From Parus major (Eukaryota; Chordata; Aves; Passeriformes; Paridae), in the NCBI RefSeq assembly GCF_001522545.3, contig NC_031782.1, positions 15,061,028 to 15,125,027 of the forward strand: 64,000 bases of DNA. The letters run 5' to 3'. This document shows positions 1 to 9,725 of the stretch, in pieces. How positions within the stretch are numbered: the first letter of the stretch is position 1; every line of letters starts with the position of its first letter. Below the pieces are notes generated by a model. That model worked only from the letters and a program-made list of their open reading frames with translations. It was not told where the DNA came from and did not search any database. The translations under genes were made by a program, and so were the position numbers.

Positions 1-857
1 ACAGCCCCCCTGATCTCTTCCCTGCCTTCCGGCTGTGCTTAGCAGAGCACAGCAGAGCTGGGCAGGAAGGCTGTGCTCTCAGTGCTTGAGGAAAACAAGT
101 GTCCTGTTCTGGCTGCTCTGCGCTCCAGAGCATCATCTGGCCAGTTCACTATCAGCTACAGAAAGAACAAATGGGAAAGGGGACAGAAATGCCCTCAAGC
201 AAAGCAATCAAATAGGAGGGCCAAGGACAGCAAGGTTTGGAGCTTCAGCTTGGCCATCATCCCTTCTCTATCTCCCTTCCTCCCCTCGCACCATCATCTG
301 ACCCACGCTGTGCTTTACCTGCTGGGATGGAGGGAGACAGGTAATGTCCTTGTAGCGCCCAGGACAGCACCAGCCATCCCCTGACCCACTCTACCTGCTC
401 TCTCCTACCCCTGTTCCCCAACATTAAAGTGCTGTTCTAACCTGAAAAGTAGATTTGCCCCTTCTCTGCTCAGCAGTGCTGTGGTCTCTCTGTGCCCAGG
501 CTTGGGACAGGCTGATTTTAAGAGGAAGGCTCGCCCAGTCCTCACTCTGCAGAGCTGACACTGACACTGGACTCAGAGCGAGGGCGAGTTACTTCTGGGT
601 TGGACAGTGTCAACAAGAGGGGAGAAGATCAATAAGTACACTCCAAAGAGCAGGGTCACTTGTGCAACCCCCTCCAGGCTCAAATGCAGCCAGGGGTGTT
701 CTGGTAATGGGAAGAGGTGTGGGGCAGCAGAGGCAGTGACACACAAGCACACCAGTGTGCTGCTTTGTGGACTTTGTGGCTGCTGTGCTGAGAAACAAAT
801 GCCTGTGTGCTGCTGCTGCTCTCTGTGCCAGGCCAGGCTGTGGCACCTGCCAGGGTG

Positions 858-865
858 TGACGTCA
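858..865. promoter_or_regulatory. Perfect cAMP-response-element palindrome
   Basis: TGACGTCA occurs exactly here, the full consensus CREB/ATF site. It overlaps an AATAAA at 865-870 by one base. Binding is inference from the motif alone; an intact CpG-containing CRE is uncommon by chance in CpG-poor intronic DNA. Confidence 0.4.
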
Positions 866-3765
866 ATAAATGTGTAAAAGCTGAGTTTTGGGCTCTGGCT
901 GATGCACAGACCCAATGTCATCTCAGGGTCCTCTGTACTACTTCTGGAATTCAAGGCAACTGATCCCTCCTGTGAATGTTTCCTCCAACCCCAGTGCCAG
1001 GATTTTAATTTCTTTGAGAAAATGTAGGTCCTGGAGCAGTACTCTGAGGCCAGCTCCCAGCAGGTTCTTTCCCTGCTTCCTGTGATCTCACACAGGAGCA
1101 GTGTCTCAAGAGCCAGGGACTTCCCAGCACCAAATGTGGAACAGATTCCTCACGATCCTGAAGAGTGTGTGACCTCAATACAGAGACAAGGCCCCTTGGG
1201 GTGCCCAGCTCTCACTACCTCAGTGACCAAAAACGAGCTGCTCCTGTGGCAGGGAGGGAGAAGAGGGCCAGTGCTGCTGAGGAGAAGCCACAGAGGCTCT
1301 AGTTTGGAAGCATATTGTGTGTTAGGTGGAGTTTGATCTGCTGGGCAAATCAGAGGCAGGACCAAAACTTCAGGGACTGCCAGGAGTGGGGAGCAAGGCC
1401 TGAGGGGACCTCTAAAGCAAAGCACATTAGTTCTAAAGAATCGAGGAGGAGAGGGAGGTGCCACACCAAGAGCAGCTGTCATGGGGACAGAGCCCAGCAA
1501 TGGAGATGAGCAGAGCCAGGCTGCAAACACTGCTACCAGGAGAAAGCATTTTGGGGAGCAGAGATCATGGGAAAGGGATGGCACCTTCACATGGGCAGGG
1601 AAGTATTGCTCAAAACCTCTGTGAAACACCACTGTAGTCATACACAGGGTGTGCAAGAGATCTAGATAACATTTTGGGTCTCCTCATGTCATTCTTTTCT
1701 CCCCAGGCCATTTTTCTGCAGCTGGTACATGTCACAGATCCTCAGCAGTGTCTGCTCCGTGGCAAATTCATGCCTGCAGGTCTGTGCTGTGCTGGGTGAA
1801 CTGCCAGCAGCCTCAGCCCTCACCCCAGCCCTCCTCCCCGAAGGTAAAACATTTTAACTTAACCAGGATGAATGGGATTTCAGCTCATGTCTCAGTGAGG
1901 GCCTCGACCTAATCTGTGACATTTTGCAACTGCAGTGGGCGAAGGTCTGTAGAGAGAGATTTTCATTTTGTTTTTGTAAGCAGCCAACATGGCTGGAAAA
2001 AACACAAAATTTCAAGCACATGAAGCTCCTTCCACCTCTAAGTTTGCAAGGCTCATCAGCTGAAGCAGCCCAGCGACTGACCGTGACTTGTTAGCAGCTA
2101 TCATGCAGTCAAGTTTGATTAAATGTCCATTCCCTGACTCTCTCAGGAGCCCCAACTTGCAAAGTTTGTGGATTGTTTGAGCTCAAGACCCAACTGCTTC
2201 TCCTTTCAGTTCTCAAATTCCCTGGTTCAGTCCCAGGTGCATTGGCCAAGATGATGTCCATCATCTCCTCTAAAAAAACAAGCAAACAAACAAAGGAGAT
2301 GCTCTCCTTCACACCCCCCTCCAATAAAGTGCCTTCAGCAGCTAAAACCAAATCCCAAATATCGAAGACTTATAATGACATCGTGAGAGTTAGCAAGGCA
2401 GCAGCTCCCCTGGTGATTATAACAACACCGGTGCTTGAGAAGAGTCTTCGCTTCAAGGCATCTGGAATTGCTCTTGCAAGATCCATTGTCAAATGAGCTT
2501 TTTCCTTTGTTTAAAAATGTCAGCCCAAAGACCCCTGCCAGAGTGGTGGTATAGCCTGCTTGGGTTCACTCTGGCTCCCACAAGGCTTCAACAGTCCTCT
2601 TTGCCCCTCCTTGTCTCCAGGCTTAATTAGGAAATCATTTATCTTTATTGGCACTCTCTTTCCCCTGCTGCTTTGGCATTACTGGGTTGGTTTTTTTTGC
2701 CTTCATTCCAGTGCAGTGAGCTGTACAGGGAAGACCACAGCCCCATTCATTGTGGGTGGGGAATAATCTACAACTGGGAGCCCTACAAGGAAGACCCCAG
2801 CAATGAATCTGCTCAAGTGGCATCGCCTGAGGGACTACTGTACAGAAACAGGAGAGGAGGGCATCCCCTGGCTCCACTTACAGGCTAACAATAGGGATTC
2901 CTGGTGATACTGAAAGTAGGACACTACTCCCAAGGGATGTCATATGGTCAGCCTGTCCCAAACTGAACTGCCAGCCCTCTCCAATCTAATGATACGCCTA
3001 CTTCATCACCCCAGCAGTGTCCCTTGGTGGAAGAGCACACAAAGGGAAAGGGCTGTAAGGACAGGCACAGCTCGGGGACTACCAGGCTCCTGCGCTCCAG
3101 CTGAACATCTGCACATCCCAGGCTGAGCCTCGAGCATGACTTCAAGAGGGGAAGGTTCTCTACACCTCCACAATCAAAAATTCCCTCTGCTTCCTCCATA
3201 GCTGGCATTTGACCATTTGCCAGGATAGTCAGAAAGTCAAAACCCAGCCTGAACTTCCTGGGAGCCACCAGCCTCAGACACACTCAGCCAAAAATGGCAT
3301 TGCTTTGGCAGCTTGTGGGGAGAGCCATTCACTAGGTGCACTTCCTCTACCACAGGCAATTCTTTCTGGGTAATTTCTCTGGGTTCCCTATCAACTGTGT
3401 TTTATTTAAATGGAGACAGAGATAAAATTCCAGCCAATAATTTCTTCCACCTTAAAGATCTTTCCCCTTCGTGCAAGCCAGGCTTGCCCCAGCTTGCCAC
3501 TAATTACAGATGGAACATGAAGTTCAGAAAGGAGGAATCAGAATTGTTCCCCTCCCTCCAGCAAATATCCATTGAAAAAAACTTGACTCCTTTGCCTGAT
3601 GGCACCAGAAGTTTTGCCGATAAGTTTAAAAAGAAGAGGGAAAATGATTGATAGAAAAGCTGAAGAGCTGACAAGCAGCTAAGTGCTCTCTCCTCCTTAC
3701 AACATATACATCCCTTATCTTGAAAGAGATCCCCTGTTCTAGAGATCAGAGGAAAACCTGATCAC

Positions 3766-3779
3766 AAAAAAAAAAAAAA
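3766..3779 (+). repeat. A14 homopolymer
   Basis: Fourteen uninterrupted A bases. No LINE or SINE body was recognised immediately upstream, so it is best called a simple repeat. Confidence 0.9.
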
Positions 3780-4693
3780 GTGCTTCAGTCATACTTTCTA
3801 GTTAGAAACCTCAAGGCTCTTTAAACACACGGGGAGGAAAGACAGGAATGAATCACAGAGGGCAACCATGTTCTTTCACCCATCCTAACCCTCTGCATGC
3901 TAAAGATCTCAGAGCTGGAGACAGATTTCAGCTGTGCCCAGCCCTACCAGGGCCTCACGGGGCCAAGGGGAACACTGTGGACATCACTTTGCTGGAGGGC
4001 TCCTTTTGCCTGGCTCCAGCAGAAAACTCTCTCAGGTCTTTGGATTACACTTCTAAAGGAGTGATCCTGTGCACCTGGCCAGGTCCTGCACAGCCTGAGG
4101 AGGTTTTGCCTGGTGTAGTTTCCCTGTGAAGGTCCCTCCCCAGAGCTCCATTTCTGGCCCTCTGAAATCCCCACTCGGAGCTGAAAGGAAGCGCAGAGGA
4201 TTATCTGGAGACCAGTGTTATCTCTAAGTGGAGCCAGATGTATAAATCCCATTCTTGTTAAAATAATCATTATAGAATAGGATTCTTTCAGAGATTTACA
4301 GTTTGGGATGCTTATCCTTCCCTGGAGTGCCCTCCCAACACGCTGGCAGTGATGGCCTACACCCATATCGCATGTCCCTCCAGTCAACTGGGCCCCGCCA
4401 GCTGCATAATGAAGACATCAAAGTCATGAGGGCTCCCTCAACCCTCAGCCTGCTCTGAGCAGTTTTTGGTGTTTGTTCCATCAGTTAAGACCAGAGGGAG
4501 GCAGGTCCAATGCCAGTGGACACTCTGCCTCGAGGTTTTCAGCTCTGGGGCCCAGCAAACCCGGTGCAGGGGACAGAGATGGGAATGCCAGGGTGGGTGT
4601 GCACAGACCCATCCAGATCCTCTCAGGAAAGTGTTCCTGCACTGCTAAACAAGGGGAAAATGCTCCCTGAGGGGTAATTATCTCACAACTGTC

Positions 4694-4975
4694 CCACAGA
4701 ATGACAGAATCATTTTGGTTGGAGAAGCCCTCTGAGATCACCGAGTCCAACCATTCCCCCAGCACTGCCAAGGCCACCAATAAACCAAGGCCACAAACAA
4801 GATGTGTCCCCAAGTGTCCCTAAGTGACACATCTACACATTTTTTGAATGCTTCCACCACTTCCCTGGGCAGCCTGTCCCGATGCCTGACCACTATTTCA
4901 GTGAAGATGTTTTCCCTAATATCCAAACCCTCCTTGGCACAGCTTGAGGACATTTCCTTTTGTTCCTGCTCAGCA
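4694..4975 (-). mobile_element. CR1 LINE 3'-end fragment
   Basis: In plus-strand orientation it starts with CAGAATCATTTTGGTTGGAG and passes through the diagnostic ATCACCGAGTCCAACC and CTTCCCTGGGCAGCCTGTCC blocks, which is the reverse complement of the avian CR1 3' UTR. About 20 bases seem to be missing between the CATCTACACAT block and CCACCACTTCCC. It is a 5'-truncated dead copy. Confidence 0.9.
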
Positions 4976-6439
4976 GCTGCTTGAGTCCAGTCTCCATAGC
5001 CTGGTCCCAGCACAAGAAAGGCACATTTTAATAGCAGCAGGGAGCAGAAGTTGGGATGGGAAGTGATTTTGGGGATGCTTTGGGCTCACACCTTTGCTGC
5101 TGAGGGAGTCTCAGACACTGGAGGAGGCAGCTTTCCTTAAAATGTTTATTCTTGGGCTTATTTTGCCAGCAGGAAGCCCTTCCAGCACCACACATCTTTG
5201 GCCTCTCACTGGAGAGGCAAACTCCTGTTGCCATGGAAACTGGTAAATGGAAAATTGTGACTTGACAGCAGTGTCCTGAGGAACGGGGACCACCTGTCTT
5301 CCATTTGCTTCTGTCCCTGGCCCGGAGCCCACGTGTCCCCCCTGCATCACTGGGGGTGGGATGCCATCCTGTCACTGCATGCTGGACACAGGCTGCCAGG
5401 AGGTGAGGAAGGACAGGGGAGCGCTGGGGGAGGATCCCTCCACCCAGCTGGGTGTCTGGGCAGGGGCTGGCTGCTCTCCAGCTCTCGGGGCAATTGCTGC
5501 CCAGCACCCTGTCAGCGTGCAGGGCTGGACAGGCAGCATTCCCACACCTGCCTGCAGAGGATGCTGCAGAGGATGCTGCAGAGGATGCTGCAGAGGATGC
5601 TGCAGAGGATGCTGCAGAGGATGCTGCAGAGGATGCTGCAGAGGATGCTGCCCCAGGGATTGCCCCAGGGATTGCCCCAGGGCACCCCAGCCCCAGCAGC
5701 CACTGCTGAACAACCAAGGCCACACGACTGCCCAGGGCCACAAAAAACAACGAGGGCAGCAGAGTGAGGCAGGCACAGCTCTGCCCAGAGAGCCCTCCCT
5801 GAGCAGACAGCACCCAGTTATCCTGCACCCACTGCCCACCTCTCTGCCTCATCCCAAAACAGCCACAAGTCCTAGAATTATCACAAAGGAGGTCAGTCAT
5901 CTGGGGTGTGACTCTGAAACCAAACCCAACAGGACTGAAATTAAATTAGAGCTATTGGCAACGCCCCGTTCAAGCACTGACTGACTTTTTTAACTGACTT
6001 GTAGTGGCTTTTAATTTTTAAAATTGCTACTTTATCTAGTCCATAATGAGCTTTTATTCACACACCCAGAACATAAGTTAGCAAAAATTAGGATCAAATT
6101 TTCCAAGGGGTCAGGCAGTTGCAAGCTGACTGTTGCTGGCTAGGTTGGGATGGATGAATGCAAGCACTGTTGTGACTATGGAATAATTTTAAGATACATC
6201 CTATTGTAGATATTGGGCCTTGAGAAATATCAACATGGATTTATTTAAACCTATTCCCAGTGAGAATGTCTGAGCTTGGTCACTGGGGCCTCTTTCTCCA
6301 GGTGTTTTAGCACCTGAGGGTGACCTGAGAGCCACCTGAGAGCTTTGCTGGGTGGGGACCTTGGGGCAGATTTTTTGCCCTGGGTGTACAGATGAAAGGA
6401 TTTGCACAAGACAAGGTCTCTGCAGGTGACCATGACCCC
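4976..6439 (-). other. NRG2: NRG2 intron 2 stretch with minisatellite
   Basis: Apart from the 12-bp-unit array at 5553-5684, this is unique-looking sequence. The 290-codon minus-strand open frame (5028-5900) and 144-207-codon plus-strand frames exist only because the 12-bp array has no stop in any of the six frames; they are not genes. An AT-rich, repeat-free piece lies at about 5980-6100. Confidence 0.6.
5553..5684 (+). repeat. Compound 12-bp minisatellite
   Basis: Eight exact copies of TGCAGAGGATGC occupy 5553-5648. They are followed without loss of register by about three copies of TGCCCCAGGGAT (5649-5684, the last imperfect). Both motifs begin TGC and share the 12-bp period, so the second array probably arose from the same slippage process. 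The zero divergence among the eight copies implies recent expansion and likely length polymorphism. Confidence 0.95.
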
Positions 6440-6845
6440 TGATCAGTGTTGTGAGGTACTCTTGCATCTCAGCCCTGCCCAATGTGGAGGAGAGAAGATG
6501 GATTTGGGATCTCATTAATGCATGTAAATACCTCCAAGGGATGTCAAAGGGTGGTGTCAGACTCTTTTCAGTGGTGCCCAGTGATAGGACCAGGAGCAAA
6601 GGCCACAAAGTAAACCATGAAAAGTTCCATCTCTACATGAGGAAGAACTTCTTTACACTGAGGATGGCAGAACTCTGCAACAGCTGTCCAGGGAGGGTGT
6701 GGAGTCTCCCTCTCTGGAGATATTTCAATGCCAACCAGATACTTTCCTGTGTCACCTGTTCCAGGTGACCCTGCTTTGGCAGGGGGGTTGGACTGGATGA
6801 TCTCCAGAGGTCCCTCCCAGCCCTAATTGGTCATTCTGTGATTTT
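6440..6845 (+). mobile_element. CR1 LINE 3'-end fragment, about 400 bp
   Basis: In plus orientation it carries the CR1 3' landmarks in order: ATGAGGAAGAACTTCTTTAC near 6640, the GTCCAGGGAGG...GGAGTCTCC block, CTCTGGAGATATTTCAATGCC, then GGTTGGACTGGATGATCTCC and a terminal CATTCTGTGATTT. This ending is characteristic of avian CR1 subfamilies. It is truncated at the 5' end and has no intact ORF. Confidence 0.92.
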
Positions 6846-7320
6846 TCAGTGGCCTTAGATGCTTCTGTGTCTATCTAAACTCAAGAGGGAACAAACCAAT
6901 TCCTCCCACAGCCCTGCTGCTGAGCGCTGGAGTGACAGCTGGGTTTGGGTCCCTTCTGCATCCAACCCTTAAACACAGAGCAGGAGCCACCCCAGGCAAC
7001 CTGAGCTGCCCTCAGCTACCAGGGAAACCCTGCCCACATCCCAGGACACCTGTCTCAGGTACCCAGTGCCTCCCTGACGCCAGGACAGCCCCTCTACAAA
7101 CCCAGCATCTTCCCTGGGCATGCCCTGCTCCTCTCCCCACTGCTCTCTGAGGACCCTGGGGATCTTGCTCGCTCTCCCAGGTGTGGTACCAGGGCTGAGC
7201 CCGGTCCTGTGGCTCTGAGGGAGCCCCTCAGTGCTGCTCAGCAGTGATTTGGGGAGCACAGCAGCACCTCCAGCCAGATGGCCCCAGACCATGAGTGAGC
7301 AGAGGCAGAGCAGCCCTGTG
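6846..7320 (-). other. NRG2: NRG2 intron 2, exon-proximal part
   Basis: C-rich, repeat-free sequence directly downstream of the Ig exon in transcript order. No further exon, hairpin or known motif was recognised. Confidence 0.6.
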
Positions 7321-7330
7321 TCATACTTAC
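7321..7330 (-). other. NRG2: Splice donor of the NRG2 exon
   Basis: On the minus strand the exon end reads GGGAA followed by GTAAGTATGA, close to the ideal U1 snRNA target. The GT is at 7330-7329. The next exon would contribute the last base of a Lys codon, matching the Lys or Arg expected at this site in neuregulin 2. Confidence 0.9.
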
Positions 7331-7502
7331 TTCCCATTCCCATACTTGATCCGGATGTCTTTGCTCTTCTTCAGCTCTTTCCCATCTTTAAACCATTTGT
7401 AGGATGGCTGAGGGTTTCCAGCAGTCGCCTCACATTTCAGGGAGATCTTCTCACCCACATGAACGTTTGGGCTTTTCAGTTTCTTCAGTTTGGGAGGAAC
7501 AG
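7331..7502 (-). CDS. NRG2: NRG2 exon encoding the first half of the Ig-like domain (internal coding exon)
   Basis: Read on the minus strand, this 172-nt segment encodes 56 complete codons beginning VPPKLKKLKSPNVHVGEK and containing GNPQPSYKWFKDGKEL and DIRIKYGNG. This is the start of the Ig-like C2 domain typical of neuregulin 2; the NPQPSY.WFKDGKEL block separates it from neuregulin 1. Visible Ig landmarks are the B-strand Cys (codon 23, in LKCEA) and the C-strand Trp (codon 36). The partner Cys belongs to the next exon, which I did not find in the window. The lysine-rich start fits the heparin-binding face known in neuregulin Ig domains. The exon opens with two bases completing a split codon (phase 1) and ends with two bases (phase 2), so skipping it would shift the frame. 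By family knowledge, NRG2 is a secreted or membrane-anchored ligand for ErbB3/ErbB4. The ATGs of the overlapping plus-strand frames are shadows. Identity as NRG2 is confident; the exon number (2) follows from neuregulin gene structure. Confidence 0.93.
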
Positions 7503-7522
7503 CTATGGAAAGAGAAAGGGGA
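7503..7522 (-). other. NRG2: Splice acceptor and polypyrimidine tract of the NRG2 exon
   Basis: On the minus strand the exon is preceded by a tract of C and T bases ending in CCATAG, with the invariant AG at 7504-7503. It fixes the exon start at 7502. The reading frame directly upstream of it does not continue neuregulin similarity, which supports a real boundary. Confidence 0.88.
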
Positions 7523-8925
7523 CACTGTGAAAGCTGCCCCTCTCAGAGCTGTGCACCCACAGGAGCCCCCCGAGCCCCCTCCCCTGGGCAAAGCTCCTGC
7601 TGCCCCCTGCCCTGGGATGAGGGAGAGGGGCTGTCCAGGGAAACCAGCACACAGGGAAGGAGCACGGAGTCAGAAACACCCACATGGGGAACAGAGGGAG
7701 CCCCCAGCTCTGGAGGCCCCACATGAGCAGGTTTGGTGGTTCCACAGCAGCCCTACCCTCGCAGCTCTGTGTCTCCTGTCCCTGCAGAGGTTTGCTGAGC
7801 TCCCACCTCGTGCGAGCTCAAGCTCTTCAGAGATTATTTGTCCCCTGCTCCTTGCCACTGCTGCTGCAGATTACCAACACCTACACGACCTCTGTGGCTT
7901 CCATGGGTGTGCTGCCAGTCCCACAGCCCCAGCCAGGATGTTTTACTGCAGATGGAGCAGAGGCAGGTCACAGGGAGCAGGGCTCTGTGCCCCAGATGCT
8001 CTGTCCCTGCTGCAGACCTTGTTTAGCACATCAGCAGAGCACTGAGAGGGGCTGCAAGAACAGCCTGCATGTGTGAGGGGTGAGAAGGGGAGGCACAGCC
8101 ATTCTTCAGGCTGCAAGAAGAAAAATGAAAGAATAGGTATTTTAAATGGTTTTATGCCAGCAGTGTCAGGCTGGCCAGCAGCCTTTCCAGCCTGGAGCCT
8201 GGCTCTGCATGTGGGTGTTTCAGAGAGGTGATTTTTACCATGCACCTGGAACATCAGACAGAGAGGGAGACACTTCTTATCAATCTCTGCCAGGCTTTAT
8301 ATTAAACCTGACAAGAAAGGATTAGCAGGCTCGCAATTTTTCTTTCAACTGACAGCTCTGCACTCTTCTAGCTCCCTTTTTCTTTCTCAGCCTTAACCTT
8401 AAAAAAGGAAACAGCAACTGGCTGATTTTGCCTTAAGAATACTGGTGCCAATGGTTTCCCCTTGTCTGAGATGTGTTACAGATAGAGAATTTCCTCTTTC
8501 TAATATGCACAAACCACCTTCTAATTGCTTTGTGCATTCTGATCTTGTGAAATGGCAGGGCACTCAAAGGCAGGAGGACTGGATGGGTTTCATCAGAGCA
8601 ATCACTGTTTTACAGACCTTTGTATGTCTCCTCTAGTTCTTCATGCCAAGCTAAGTTAGTGTAGGTTGATAGCATTTAAAGACTGTTCTCACCAGAAGGG
8701 ATTTTACACGAAATAATAAAAAGCACAGCAATCATGAGGAATGTGCTCCTGTGGTAGGAAGCTCTCAGGACTCTCATATTCCTCATGGGAGTGAGAAGCT
8801 AAACTGTCCTTAATCAAAAGGATCCCAACATGGATAGAAATGGAACAGTTCAGGACAACAGGAATTAGCCAAAGCTCAGTGACTGAAAGGCAAGCCCAGG
8901 GCTGGTCCCAGGCACATCAGAGCTT
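7523..8925 (-). other. NRG2: NRG2 intron 1, exon-proximal part
   Basis: Unique-looking sequence upstream (in transcript order) of the Ig exon. The open frame at 7404-8045 (plus, 213 codons) runs antisense through the NRG2 exon and is a shadow. The AT-rich piece at about 8270-8420 has no recognisable repeat and is a weak candidate conserved element. Confidence 0.55.
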
Positions 8926-9060
8926 GAGGCTGCTGCCCAGAGCAGCTGTGGCTGCCCCTGGATCCCTGGAAGTGTCCAAGGCCAGGCTGGACAGGGCTTG
9001 GAATGAGTTTTAAGGTTTTTTTAAGGTTTATTCAACCCAAGCCATTCCATTATTCTAATG
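8926..9060 (+). mobile_element. CR1 LINE 3'-end fragment, internally deleted
   Basis: AGCTGTGGCTGCCCC, GGAAGTGTCCAAGGCCAGGC and TGGACAGGGCTTGGA are standard CR1 3' UTR blocks. The usual AACCTGG...GTGTCCCTGCCCATGG segment is missing, and the end (CAACCCAAGCCATTCC) follows directly after a T-rich insertion. Confidence 0.85.
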
Positions 9061-9701
9061 GGACAGGGACAGCATGGACACATGGGGTCAGCTGCAGCCA
9101 GTTGTTGAAGGCTGTGCACTGACATCTCTCACTGCTTCCCAGGTCACTGTGCTTTGGCACAAACAGAGATTTCTGACCAGAAATTATCTCAGCTTTCACC
9201 AAATTTTCTGTGAAAGTCCAAATGTCGTGCTGCAATGCACATGCCATGGGTTTTGTGAAGCCCATACCCCTGATCCTTGCCTGGAAATGGCTTGCCCAGA
9301 AGAGCTGGAAGGCAGCGAAGGGAGAAGAGAGCTGGTCTCTTCTCAGAACAGTGCACAGAGGGCCAGGAAGGTAAACAGGACCTTGCTTTTATAGGGGTCA
9401 TTTTGGGGAATAGAGAAATAGACTCTCAAATATTTATTCTGCCTGAATGTGTGTGTCAGTTAGCTCCTATTGTACCCCGAGGTCACCCTGTCCCATGCCA
9501 GCATTATCCATACACCTGAAATACAGGGAAGGTCCTGACCTTGGCATGGCTGCATCTGCCTCCTTTTATGTCCAACCTGGTGGTCTGCAGAATTAAGAAG
9601 CAGGCAGCATATGGAAATAATCTGGGATAATTTGGACAGAGATACCAGTCACTGAAGGGACAACTCTTGTCCCATTTCAGAGAAGCCACAGGTGTGAAGA
9701 A

Positions 9702-9725
9702 TTCTGATATTTTATAATATCAGAA
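9702..9725. repeat. Short perfect inverted repeat
   Basis: TTCTGATATT at 9702-9711 is matched exactly by its reverse complement at 9716-9725, leaving a 4-nt loop. It is too short and AT-rich to call a miRNA or terminator. Confidence 0.8.

Larger units (their letters stand above)
1..4693 (-). other. NRG2: NRG2 intron 2, distal part: mostly unique sequence
   Basis: No coding exon is recognisable on either strand. I looked for the next neuregulin exon (second half of the Ig domain, with an EDAGEYVCEAEN-like signature) and did not see it. The stretch contains a perfect CRE palindrome at 858-865, a short A/C-rich run near 2272-2295 and an A14 run at 3766-3779. Open frames up to 168 codons (1150-1656, minus) have no family resemblance and are probably chance. 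Confidence 0.6.

Noticed and set aside
865..870. AATAAA as polyadenylation signal of an unknown gene
   Set aside because: AATAAA is common in AT-containing introns; no upstream coding exon on the plus strand and no clear GT-rich downstream element tied to a gene.
5333..5767. Repeated LPQG residues reminiscent of a reverse-transcriptase motif
   Set aside because: They come from translating the TGCCCCAGGGAT minisatellite; no other polymerase motif is near.
5028..5900. 290-codon minus-strand open frame
   Set aside because: Openness is produced by the 12-bp stop-free array; the opposite strand is equally open in several frames and no family resemblance exists outside the repeat.
1..7320. Next NRG2 exon (second half of the Ig domain)
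   Set aside because: Scanned for the expected cysteine-containing EDAGEYVCEAEN-like segment on the minus strand and did not find it; it probably lies left of the window.
7404..8045. 213-codon plus-strand frame over the NRG2 exon
   Set aside because: Antisense shadow of the exon extended into GC-rich intron; no similarity and wrong strand.
9702..9725. miRNA precursor or transcription terminator
   Set aside because: Stem is only ten pairs, AT-rich, with no extended precursor arms or T-run typical of a terminator.
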